A DNA stretch of 64,000 nt. Source: Poecilobothrus nobilitatus (Eukaryota > Arthropoda > Insecta > Diptera > Dolichopodidae). The stretch spans positions 71,238,416 to 71,302,415 of the forward strand of contig OX352774.1 in assembly GCA_947095535.1 (NCBI GenBank), read 5' to 3'. A program made the position numbers and the translations under genes. Shown here in pieces: positions 1 to 9,966 of the stretch (position 1 is the first letter of the stretch; each line of letters begins with the position of its first letter). Below the pieces are notes generated by a model. It had not been told where the DNA came from, ran no database searches, and worked only from the letters and a program-made list of their open reading frames with translations.

Positions 1-256
1 CTTTTTTGTTATTTTTCCTTATTTTTTCTTTTTTTTTTTTTGTAATTTAAATTTAATTAGATTAATCTTAATATTCGGAATGTATATAACAAAAAGTATT
101 AAAAAGCAAAAAGATTGAGGTCAGTTTTTTTGATTACAACCACAAAATAAAATAATAACAATTTTAAATGCTTCAAAAATTTAACAAATGATCAATTTTT
201 GATTATTTTTTTTTTGTGCTTTGCATTTTTTATTTTTTTTTTTTCATTTAATATAG
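1..256 (+). other. Intron of Gbeta76C upstream of first visible exon
   Basis: This AT-rich stretch ends in a T-rich tract followed by 'atatag', a good acceptor for the exon beginning at 257. The start codon and roughly the first 23 codons of the gene are not here, so they must lie on one or more exons beyond the left edge. I see no coding sequence in it. Confidence 0.8.
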
Positions 257-3073
257 GAAGCTCATAAAGCTAATCAAGATGCAACTTTAAAAGATAAATG
301 TGGTGATATGCCTGATGCACCAAAAATTCGATGGCAATGTAAAAAAGTATTTAAAGGTCATATTAATAAAGTTAATTCAGTACATTTTGCTGGTGATAGT
401 CGTCATTGTGTTACAGGTTCATTAGATGGTAAATTAATAATATGGGATACATGGACTTCCAATAAAGTTCAGGTAAATTAAATTTATAATAATTTTATTT
501 TTTGGTATAAAGAAAATTAATATAAATCTAATGTTTTTTTTGTTTACTTTATACCGTATATAGATTATTCCCTTACGTTCAGCTTGGGTAATGACAGTAG
601 CATTTTCACCATCTGGTAATTTTGTTGCTTGTGGTGGAATGGACAATCAATGTACGGTATACGATTTAAATAATCGTGATGCTAGTGGTGTTGCCAAAAT
701 GACAAGGGAATTATTAGGTTACGAAGGATTTTTAAGTTCATGCCGTTTTTTGGATGATACTCATTTAATAACTGGTTCTGGTGATATGAAAATGTAAAAA
801 ATTATCTTGATCATTATGTAACTGTATTAGTAAAGTATTCATTTTTTTTTTTAATTTTAAGATGTCATTGGGATTTAGAAAGTGGTAAAAAAACTATGGA
901 ATTTAATGGTCATGCTGGTGATATTGCATCAATATCATTATCACCTGATTTCAATAATTATATAACTGGATCAGTTGATCGTACAGCAAAATTATGGGAT
1001 GTACGTGAAGATAAACATAAACAAATGTTTTTTGGTCATGAATTAGATGTTAATTGTGTTTGTGTAAGTTGTTATTTAAATAATATTTTTTACAGTTTTT
1101 TAATTTTCTGAAAAATTTTCTTTTTTTTTTTTTAACTTATTACTAAACTTAAATTTGATAATTGGATTTGCCTTTGAATTGAAAGGCTCATTAAGATTTT
1201 CTCATCTTATCATCATCTCTTATTCGATTTAAAATCGCGTTTCGATTTATAAATAGGATAAACAACAAAATAAATCCAGACAAAAAATTTTTACATTATG
1301 GTCGGATAGAGAATATTTGAACAGAAGAAATTCTACTACAATAATTATTCTGTTCAGATAATGTTGTGTTCCTAAATATTAGAATTTGACTTCAATTCTT
1401 TATGGTCATCACACGTATTACATAAATTATAGCTATAACAAACATTTATTTTTGTTTAGTCAAAAATCGGTTATATAATCCTAACATATAGATTTATGTT
1501 CTCCACTATGTTTGAAATATTAACAATTTCGGATGAAATGTAAAATAATGTTTATATGTTTTTACTGTCATCTTGGCAGTAGTACTGGTATCACACTACA
1601 AATTGACTTTAAAGCCCAGAATGTATATCAATATAAAAGCGGAAGGAATTCTTAATTTATCAGCCAATTTATTTTTTTTAGTACCATGCAAGTGGTAATG
1701 CCTTTGCAACATGTTCTGAAGATCAAACAGCTAGATTTTATGATATTAGAGCTGATCAACAATTTGGTCATTATGAACCACCGCAGAAAAATACTGGTTT
1801 TACATCATGTGGTAATTTCTTTTTTTATTCCATTATACTTGGATTTTATAATTATACTAATTTTATTATCCTTATTTAATTATTTATTTGTTTGATTATT
1901 ATAACAGCATTGTCTACTAGTGGTAAATATTTGGTATGTGCTGGTATAGAAGGAAATATTCATGCATTTGATACATTGAAAGAAACTCATAATGGTAGGT
2001 TTTACTTTTAAAACATTTAATTTTATATAATATTAGGTTCGTTAGAATGTTTAAAAAAGATTTTTTAGTTACCGAATGTCCACCCATTCCTCCGTCTCTC
2101 TACAAAATTTCTAAACCGATTATGATTTAATAATTCAATTTAAACCATGGACAGGTTTCTTAAAAAATTAATGTAGCGCCACCCATTGCGGAGCCACCGT
2201 CTCTCAAAATTTGAAAAAGTCTTTTTTTTAAATGTGTCAATCTAAAAGCGCCAAAAAACCGAACACTTTTTAGCTTTACATTTTTTGTAATTTAGTTTAA
2301 TTTTAAGTTTAATTTAAATTTACCGTTATGTGAAAACAAAATTGCAATATTTTTCTCTTTCATAACTTTGACACATTTTTATTTAGAACATTGAAAGAGA
2401 GAAGGATATATTTTCACTTCAGAACATTTTCTTGTACCTGCCTCTGTTTATAAGCTATTAGGGGCGCAAAATTGAAAATCTATTAGTATTAAGTATTAAA
2501 TTGCATTCGCTCTGATGATGGCAGTAATGTCGAAATATATATAGGCTTTATAATAAATAAATATAATATTTTAAGAATTATAAAAATAAAATATTAATAA
2601 AATTATTTTTTGGATAAAAAGTATAAATAAAAAACAATTTTTTACTCAATAAATCTAATAAAGATGTTCCACAAACTTACGGTTGAAAAAATTCAAGGAG
2701 GCAAAAATTAAAGCTTCGACCTTTTATTATTTTATGTGTACAGCTTTTCTATACATAATGTTTTCTTAAAATTAAAGAAACTGTTTCTTGATTTTCACAA
2801 TTTTTCTTATTATAAAATTGTAAGAAAAATTACAAATTTTGTACACAAAATTACAAAATGACAAATATTGCAAGTCACAATATTCCAATTTCTTTTTTGA
2901 AAAATATGCGCAAAATTATTATTTAAGTTTAAATAATACAAAAAAAAAATAAAATTTTTATTTCAGGTTTACTTGCCGGACATGAAAATCGTATTACTTG
3001 TGTTGCGATGACACCAAATGGTATGGCATTAGCATCAACCAGCTGGGATCAAAATGTTAGATTATGGCTTTAA
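257..3073 (+). CDS. Gbeta76C: Guanine nucleotide-binding protein beta subunit, eye-specific type (Gbe), 5' partial
   Basis: Six exons join in frame: 257-472, 564-793, 862-1063, 1682-1811, 1908-1994 and 2967-3073 (TAA at 3071-3073), giving 323 residues. Every intron is GT-AG. The product is a seven-bladed WD40 protein; blade-end motifs seen include [35 protein letters not shown] and the C-terminal VRLWL. Stretches such as [38 protein letters not shown] and [18 protein letters not shown] match Drosophila Gbeta76C and differ from the ubiquitous Gbeta1 type. The Drosophila protein is 346 residues, so about 23 N-terminal residues (the Ggamma-contacting coiled coil) are outside the window. In Drosophila this subunit works with Galpha-q and Ggamma30A at the photoreceptor membrane, coupling rhodopsin to phospholipase C. 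That role is inferred here from sequence. The last intron holds a copy of repeat family A. The reading frame is intact. Confidence 0.96.
2030..2940 (+). repeat. Dispersed repeat family A, copy 1 (in Gbeta76C last intron)
   Basis: Diverged copy. Shared blocks include the 'ccacccattgcggagcc' block, 'aaatttaccgttatg' followed by 'gaaaacaaaatt', 'tttataagctattagggg', and 'gcaagtcacaatatt' near 2870. The order matches the other family A copies. It fills most of the intron between exons ending at 1994 and starting at 2967 and does not touch either splice site. Confidence 0.75.
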
Positions 3074-3155
3074 AAGAAAAATTATATAAAATTTTTCTTC
3101 TATATGGAAAAATATTTTTTTTATTTAATTTTTAATTTATCATCGTTTTAATTAA

Positions 3156-3161
3156 AATAAA
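3156..3161 (+). promoter_or_regulatory. Candidate polyadenylation signal of Gbeta76C
   Basis: AATAAA lies about 83 bases after the Gbeta76C stop codon. In sequence this AT-rich the hexamer also occurs by chance (another is near 3247), so this is only the best-placed candidate. Confidence 0.4.
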
Positions 3162-6099
3162 TAATTTTTGCATAGGTTCAAAAGTAATTAAATTTACATT
3201 TATTTAATATCGTAAAATATAATTTAAAAAAATTTGAAATTAAAAAATAAAACAATCAAATTTAAATGCTTAATAAAATATTTATGTTGTAAAATCAAAA
3301 TTATTTTTAATTTTTTTATTAGAAGTTACTATTTTAAAATGTTTCATGAATTTGATGATATAACCTTTAGTCGACTCATAAAGCTATGATATCCAAACTT
3401 AGTAACTAATTTATATTAAAATAGATTTTAAGATATGTCCCATTCCAAGATAAAGATGTTGTCCAAAGAAAGACTAATTAAAAAAAATGCTCTGATCTTC
3501 TAATGTTGAAGGGAAAGTATGAATAATTTAAAGTTTAATATGTATATATACTGTCAAACTTTCTTATAATTCAAAAACAATATATGTCAATCTGAAGTGT
3601 TGTTTTATATTGAATTTTTATTTTGAAATTTTTAAAAAAAGTTCTTCTTATGTTCCTACCAAATGTTATACATATTAGAATGAGGGAATATATTCACATT
3701 TTAATAACACTGGACACAACTATTTTCTTTCCCATATATAATTTTACAGAGGATTACCCTTACTTACAGCAATTTGAGACTTCAAATCTTCAGTTATTTT
3801 ATCTTTATTTATGTTTCTGTAATTAAAAATAGAAAAAAAAACTGACGTACAGGTTATATGAGCAAGATTTAATCAAAAAGTTTCATATTACAATCACAAG
3901 TATGTTCCCCGGTTCGTCTAATAAACTTAAGTTTAAGGAATTGGACAACTTGTATCTGATATAACTCCCATATTTAATTCCACTTCTACAACTTAAGTTC
4001 AAAATTCCTTCTTATTCTCTTTCCTTTTCTTATACTATTCCTTAGTAGTTATACAAATTTGGAGCTAGGGTGATAGCTATGGGGAGAGGTGCTTTTAGTG
4101 GATAAAAATTGGATAACACTACCAAGGAGGTTTAGAGTTTCTTGATGTCTTTTGAGGATCTACACCTCCCACAAGAAAAAGAAAGACAATATTAAAACCT
4201 AACCTAAAACCTAACCTAACTATAAAATCTAAAAACCTGACAATCGTTACAATTTAAATAAAGAATATTAGAAAAATTATGAAAGATAAAAAATATGTTT
4301 TGAACGAAATAAAAATGCTTTGAAAAACATACGTAAATAACTTTAACCTTTAAGTATAATTTATTATTAAACTTTAAAGGAAACAAAAGAAAAGAAAAAA
4401 CAAACAAAACATATTTTTAATAAATTTATAGAATATATAGCTTATACATGATAAAATGTCACATATTTAGAACAAACTGTCAATAAACTAATAAATAAAT
4501 ATTAGTTTTTGCGTATAACAACTCCAAATTAAATTTAATATTTTCTTACCCTTTCTAATTTTTTTTTGCTTGTGAAATCTTCACTTTTAACTTAAACTTT
4601 AATACACTGATCTTTTTTCAAGTTTTAAATTTAATATTTTTCTAATAATTTAATTTAATAAAATTAATTAATTTTTATATTAATAAATAAATTAAAATGG
4701 CACAATTGAAATGGCTTTTCGTTCTTTCTTCTTGAAACCGTTTTTCTTTCTTATTTTTTTTTGACTTCTAATAGATCTAAAGTATAATTTGATATGAATT
4801 TCAATTTTTAAAATTTAATTAAAAAATTTCTTCAAACCATAAAATAAAATAAGTATATATGTATTATATATTTAAATGAAAGTATGTTTAAAAAACAACA
4901 TATTATGTAAATATTAAAAAAAAAAAAATTTGGTAATAATCAACTGAATAAACGGAGTTTGTTGTTTGTTTTTTTATTTTTTTTTTGTTTCCTATAATTT
5001 GCAAATTACTTTCACGTAATTAAATTTGAGCTTTAAATGGTGTAGTTATAATTAATTTGATAAATTTAATGTGGGTATGGTAATAATAATACTCACCTTT
5101 AAGTATTCCAAAAAATTTAAATGATTTATAATTTGGGTACAAGAAAATAAAAAATAATTTGCTTTGATAAGAACACCTCAATTTATTAAACGTTATTACA
5201 ATTGTATTCGAAAATTATTTAAAATTCGATCAGTATAAAGAATTTCATCACAACTGTAAAAAAAATGATTTATACGGAAATTATGTATTGAAAAGCATTG
5301 TATATAAGTTTTATATAACTTTTTAAGAGCTAATAGGAAAAAAAAAATTAGCCAACGGTAACATATGAGCAAAATTTCGCTTCTTAATGATTTTCAAGAT
5401 ATCTATCATATATTATAGTCATAGACTCCTGAAAAAATTTAACCCTTATCTGTTTTTGTTCAAAAAATTGTTTTTGAAATGAAATATCTTTCATGGTCCT
5501 GCTGCTAATCTCATTATTCAGTCAGAAAAACCTCAAATTAAATATTTTAAAACTCCGTGTCCTTTAAAATAGAAAAATTCGCTATTTTTAATTTGGGCTA
5601 TTACAAGTTGGCGTAAAACATTTGCTTTTTCTTGGCAGAATGCTTGGCATATGTTGCGTCAAGTTTAATTTACTAAATTGCGCTTTTAGAAAAGTTATTA
5701 AACTTGATTAAATCCAACAATTAAAAGTTAATAGCCTTTGGAATATATATGAGACTTTTTCTGATTATATTTAACCAACATTATATAATAAAGCCTATTT
5801 TAAACCGTTTTATACTTTATTTGAATGTTACCAGAATATCAGAATATTCATATATTCTTAGATAATAAAATTGATGTTTTATAAAATAAAAAAAAGTTTA
5901 TTAAAGTTATTAAAATTTACGTTATTATGTAAAGGTTAATTAATGATATGAAGGTTATAGCATAGGTATTCAATTTTTTCATATATTATGACAGTTCTTT
6001 CATATTTAAAATTCTATACACCAATAATTTAAAGGACCAGATGAAGGTAATAAATTAAAAAAACTATGAAAGAATTAAAAAGTAACTTACTATCACAAA
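3162..6099. other. Intergenic, AT-rich, no gene seen
   Basis: No exon-like reading frame or recognisable element apart from a copy of short repeat C near 4125-4190 and a small run of CCTAA-like units at 4195-4221. The rest is AT-rich unique-looking sequence. Confidence 0.6.
4125..4190 (+). repeat. Short dispersed repeat C, copy 1 (degenerate)
   Basis: Contains 'tttcttgatgtcttttgagga' and 'acctcccacaagaaaaag', matching the consensus 'ttcttggtgtctttggaaga...ttcccac...aggaaaaa' seen at 6150, 32655 and 41318 in this window. Confidence 0.45.
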
Positions 6100-6444
6100 A
6101 CTGTATTTCATTTGACTGTATGTCACTTGCCTGCATTATTATTAAATTTTTGGTGTCTTTGGAAGATTCCCACCTCTCTTAGGAAAAAAAAAAAAAAAAT
6201 TCATTTGACTGTATTGCATTTGCAATCAACTCTAAAATTTTACATCCATTTTCAATAACAAAACATTTAAAAGAATGCGAGTAACTGCTACCAAAAACCC
6301 CTGCTAAATAAATAATTGAAACCCTTATTTTGTAACCAACTTTAAAATCCCATATAATTATATGCTTTACATAAAGTCAAATGATAATTCAGGCAACTTG
6401 CAAAATACATTCAAATGACACTATACAGATAAATGAAATACAGT
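6100..6444. mobile_element. MITE-like element with 14-bp terminal inverted repeats
   Basis: The left end (6100-6113) reads ACTGTATTTCATTT and the right end (6431-6444) is its exact reverse complement. The similarity continues inward imperfectly: 'gtcacttgcctgcatta' near 6121 pairs with 'aattcaggcaacttgca' near 6390. Inside are copies of short repeats C (6150-6200) and B (6295-6352). There is no coding sequence and no clear target-site duplication, so the superfamily is unknown. Confidence 0.6.
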
Positions 6445-7504
6445 CATAAATGACAGTCTTCCTTAAAAAGTTTTAATAGAAATAAAATTACGTAAAATTT
6501 TTGTTTTGTTCAAATCTGGATCAATCTAGAATCACTAGAATCAAATAACTGAGATTTCTTAAAATGTTCACTTTTTTTTTTAATTATTCGTTAACACAAA
6601 TTCCAATATTATAATAAACCGAAGCAAAACCAAAGAGGATAATATTTATTAATTCATACCATCACGCTATTTTACATTTAATATAATATGTCTGTACATA
6701 TATTTATATTTAAAATTTTCTAAAATTAAAATTATGCCAAAGTTCATATATTTTTTAAAGTTAAATATAAAAAAAAAAATTAAAAATACACACGGTAATA
6801 CAAAATCCAAGAGGTAAAATGACTAAGCGCACAATGCAAAATTTCAAGGATGACATTCTATTATACAAGGTCATTATTTATTTAATTCATTTTAGAGGAC
6901 CTATTATAAGAAAGAGTGTAGCGTCATGTAGTCAAGACATTTCGAAATATTTCGAATTTTTGAATACATGTACGTACATACTTAAAAAAAATTAATTTTG
7001 TGTTGATTGATATAAAAAATAAAAGGATTTTAAATTATTATTTACGATATTATTTTACGATATTATTCACAGAATTATTTATTCTAAAATATTTTTTTTT
7101 TTTATATTTAGTTACAATTTTTTTTTTAGTAAATTAAATATTAAATTTTTTATATTAAATATTAAAAAACGACCTTTATTAGAAAAATTGGAATGAAATA
7201 AATGGAAATCAAATTAATAAAGTCTATTTTTATTTAGAACCTCAATCGTAACTTAGAAAGTAACAGTGAAGAAACAGTGAAGATTCAAAAAAACAAAAAC
7301 TAAATATTAAAAGAATTTAAACATTCAAATTTATTTGCAGTTGATTTTTTAAATGTAAATAATAATATTAATAAATTTAAAAAAATTTTTTGAAAATTTT
7401 AAATAATTAAAACAAAATAATGTAAAGTATCACAATTAAAAGTAATATAAAGAAATTTAAACATTTTATTTTGGAATATACGTAAATATAATTTTAAATT
7501 TTTC
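6445..7504. other. Intergenic, AT-rich, nothing recognised
   Basis: Low-complexity A/T sequence with no exon, repeat family or structured element that I can support. Confidence 0.5.
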
Positions 7505-8110
7505 TATTCTCTTTGGGAGAATAGGGTTTCAACGAAGCCTTTCTGCTTCTATTTTATGCTAATACTTTTATTTGTTTTGTGTTCTAAGCCATGTATTCTT
7601 AGGTCTTCCAACATTCCTTTTCCCTTGGGGATTCCATTCCAGGGCCTGTCTAGCTATACGATTAGGAGATCTTCTAAAAATGTGATCAATCCATCTATAT
7701 TTTCGTTTCTTAATTTCTATTTCGATTGGTTCTTGGCCGGTTATTTCCTAAAGCTCTTCGTTGCGTATTCTTCTTGACCAGTGTATTTTTTACTTATGAT
7801 TTGGGGGCACTTGTTAATAAATACTTGTAGTTTGTGTGTCTCTTTCTTGTTGACTAGCCAAGTTTCACTACCGTATAATAGAACGGATTTTATACATGCT
7901 TGGAATATTCTCATATAGCTTTTATCAATTTATTTTCGATTTTTTCTTTTGTACCACATTCTGTGGTAATAACACTCTCTAGATAATTGAATTTATCTCC
8001 ATCTTCGATTGATGTATCTTCAATTGTATTCGGTCTTGTGAATTCCTCTCATAATTTTCGTCTTATTTATGTTTATTTCTAGGCTGAATTCGACTGCACA
8101 TTTTACCCTA
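7505..8110 (-). pseudogene. LINE reverse-transcriptase C-terminal fragment (RTE-like), decayed
   Basis: Read on the minus strand this is the end of a non-LTR retrotransposon ORF2. From high to low coordinate the pieces are EININ.KTKIM (near 8060), FNYLESVITTECGTKEKIE (near 7960), SVLLYGSETWLVNKKE (near 7870), FINKC (near 7815), [20 protein letters not shown] (near 7715) and [20 protein letters not shown] (near 7615). The order and wording match the C-terminal part of insect RTE-type LINE proteins. Stops and frameshifts, for example a stop near 7741, break the frame. The catalytic palm motif is not present. A second fragment of the same type is at 22055-22285. Confidence 0.85.
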
Positions 8111-8325
8111 TTGAATCTAATTTGCAGATCTTTACATTTAGTCATATTTGTTTACATTTAGTCATAAAAAAAAGTGATGTACTGAGATATTATATTTAAA
8201 AATGTTTGTTAAAACTGTTATATTCCTGTGTACATGGAAGCTTAATGTAAAATAAATTTTATATGAAAAAAGTTAATGATGATTTAATCTTTCCAAAAAA
8301 ATGTTTACTATTTAATTATGACTAC

Positions 8326-8523
8326 TGAAGCCTCGGTGGCCTAGTGGGTAAGAGCGTATAAAATACGCTGTAAACAACGAGGGAGTGCGGGTTCGAATCC
8401 CACACACGTCGTAAGAGTTATTCCCCCTTACGACACTTACAGCCACGCCTGAACAGGGAAGGCTGTGTAATTTCCTGTCCACATTTATGTGGCAGAGAAA
8501 TGCATTTAAAAAAAAAAAAAAAA
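8326..8523 (+). mobile_element. tRNA-derived SINE, copy 1, full length with perfect TSD
   Basis: The tRNA-like head contains a pol III A box (TGGCCTAGTGG, 8338 on) and B box (GGTTCGAATCC, near 8390). A body follows with 'cgtcgtaagagttattccc' and 'gtaatttcctgtccac', then a poly(A) tail. The flanking direct repeat AATTATGACTAC occurs at 8314-8325 and 8524-8535, a 12-bp perfect target-site duplication showing insertion by LINE-type retrotransposition. Length about 198 bp including tail. Confidence 0.92.
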
Positions 8524-8535
8524 AATTATGACTAC

Positions 8536-9857
8536 CATCATAAAATGCTATTTTAAAAATCATTTGTCATACTTAAAATAAGAAAATGGGTTACGTTTAA
8601 TGTTCATCAGTAATCGAAAAATTGTACCTATGCATTAGTTTATTTGTACTTATTCAGAAGGCAGAAGGTATACACGAAATGATTAAAAATCTAGAGAACT
8701 TGTCGATGTAGTTTAAAATGAACAAACTAAAATTAAATAGTGAAAAAGGAAAAGTATGATGATAAATGCTGACACAGTAATGAGGCTATTAGATAGACCT
8801 ATAGATAGTAATATTTGATAATCAACTAAAATTTAATTAAAACTATTGATCAAATATGCACAAATTGTGCAAAAATATTGTTAAAAAAATTAATTTTTAA
8901 AAAAAAGAAGATAAAAGATAGATTATCGATGTGAAGTATAATAAAAATTTATAATACCACAGTTAAATCACTGAAACACTACTTTGAGAATTTGTCATCT
9001 GTGATATATATGTGTAAGAGAAAAAATAAAGATTCCAGAAAGGAAAACAATGAGATGTGTACAAATTAAACAAATACGTGTCGAACTGTGGAATGTTATA
9101 AACTCTGGAATGGTTAAATATGGAACAAAGAATGAAAATAAATGTTTTAATAAAGAGAATTTTTTTAATTTTAGATGATATTTTTTTTTAAAAGGAAAAA
9201 ACTAAAAATATGGTTGAATTGTATGGTTTAAAACTTTTTAATGATTTACCTAATAATATAATTAGAAAAAATATCTTAAGTAAATTTTAAAAAATTTTAC
9301 TGTTGCATATTTGATATTTCTTCATTTCTTCTTTTTCCTATAGCTTCTTTAAAAAATTTTATTGATTGATTTTGTAAATAGTTAAAAATAAATAAATAAA
9401 TAAGTGTTAATAAATAAAAGGTAACATTTAAATATGAAATCCATTGTCCTTCATTACAAAAATTACAATATCAGTCAATTATGGCAACTAAACATAGGGT
9501 TATAATGAGCATATTTTTGAAACTTTTATGCAATTTTCAATTACTTTTAACATTTTCTGCAAAGCTTTGAAATTTCGTTTTTTGCAATTTTTGGAATTTC
9601 AATTCATATGAAATTTCGATTTTTTAAATTTTGATTCGTTTGATTCGTTTATCCATTTACAAAAAAAAATTTTTTTGAACGATTATAAATAATAAACAAT
9701 TATATAAATAATTTGTTGTATTTATTTTTTGTTTTTAATAATTTTAAATATTCAATAAAATAACAATAACAATAATTTAAATATTATTATATTAATACTG
9801 AGAATATTTTTCCTTGCAATATTTGTTTTGTTTGTATTAGTGTTTCTTTTTTTTCTT
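8536..9857. other. Intergenic between SINE copy 1 and MINDY-4-like 3' end
   Basis: AT-rich sequence. 9480-9660 is T-rich with repeated 'gaaatttcg/gaattt' units, similar to arrays near 27460, 33060 and 49310. No gene seen. Confidence 0.5.
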
Positions 9858-9863
9858 TTTATT
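9858..9863 (-). promoter_or_regulatory. Candidate polyadenylation signal of the MINDY-4-like gene
   Basis: On the minus strand this reads AATAAA about 105 bases past the stop codon. Several other AATAAA hexamers lie close by, so the choice is weak. Confidence 0.3.
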
Positions 9864-9966
9864 TATATAAAGAAAATATTACTATTTTTTTATAATGGTG
9901 TTCGTGTTCATATTCTATTTTTAATTAAATATTAATATTAATTTTTTTTTTAAACTTTTTTATTCC

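Noticed and set aside
4195..4221. CCTAA units resembling the insect telomere repeat TTAGG
   Set aside because: Only four or so imperfect units separated by extra A bases, and with two genes nearby. Chance or a small local duplication is the simpler reading.
7556..7777. Plus-strand 73-codon frame
   Set aside because: It is the reverse shadow of the LINE reverse-transcriptase remnant read on the minus strand.
8326..8410. tRNA gene at the SINE head (also at 21601, 34975, 53843)
   Set aside because: A and B boxes and an arm-like fold are present, but the acceptor stem does not close, each copy continues into the same body and poly(A) tail, and target duplications flank them. These are SINEs, not tRNA genes.
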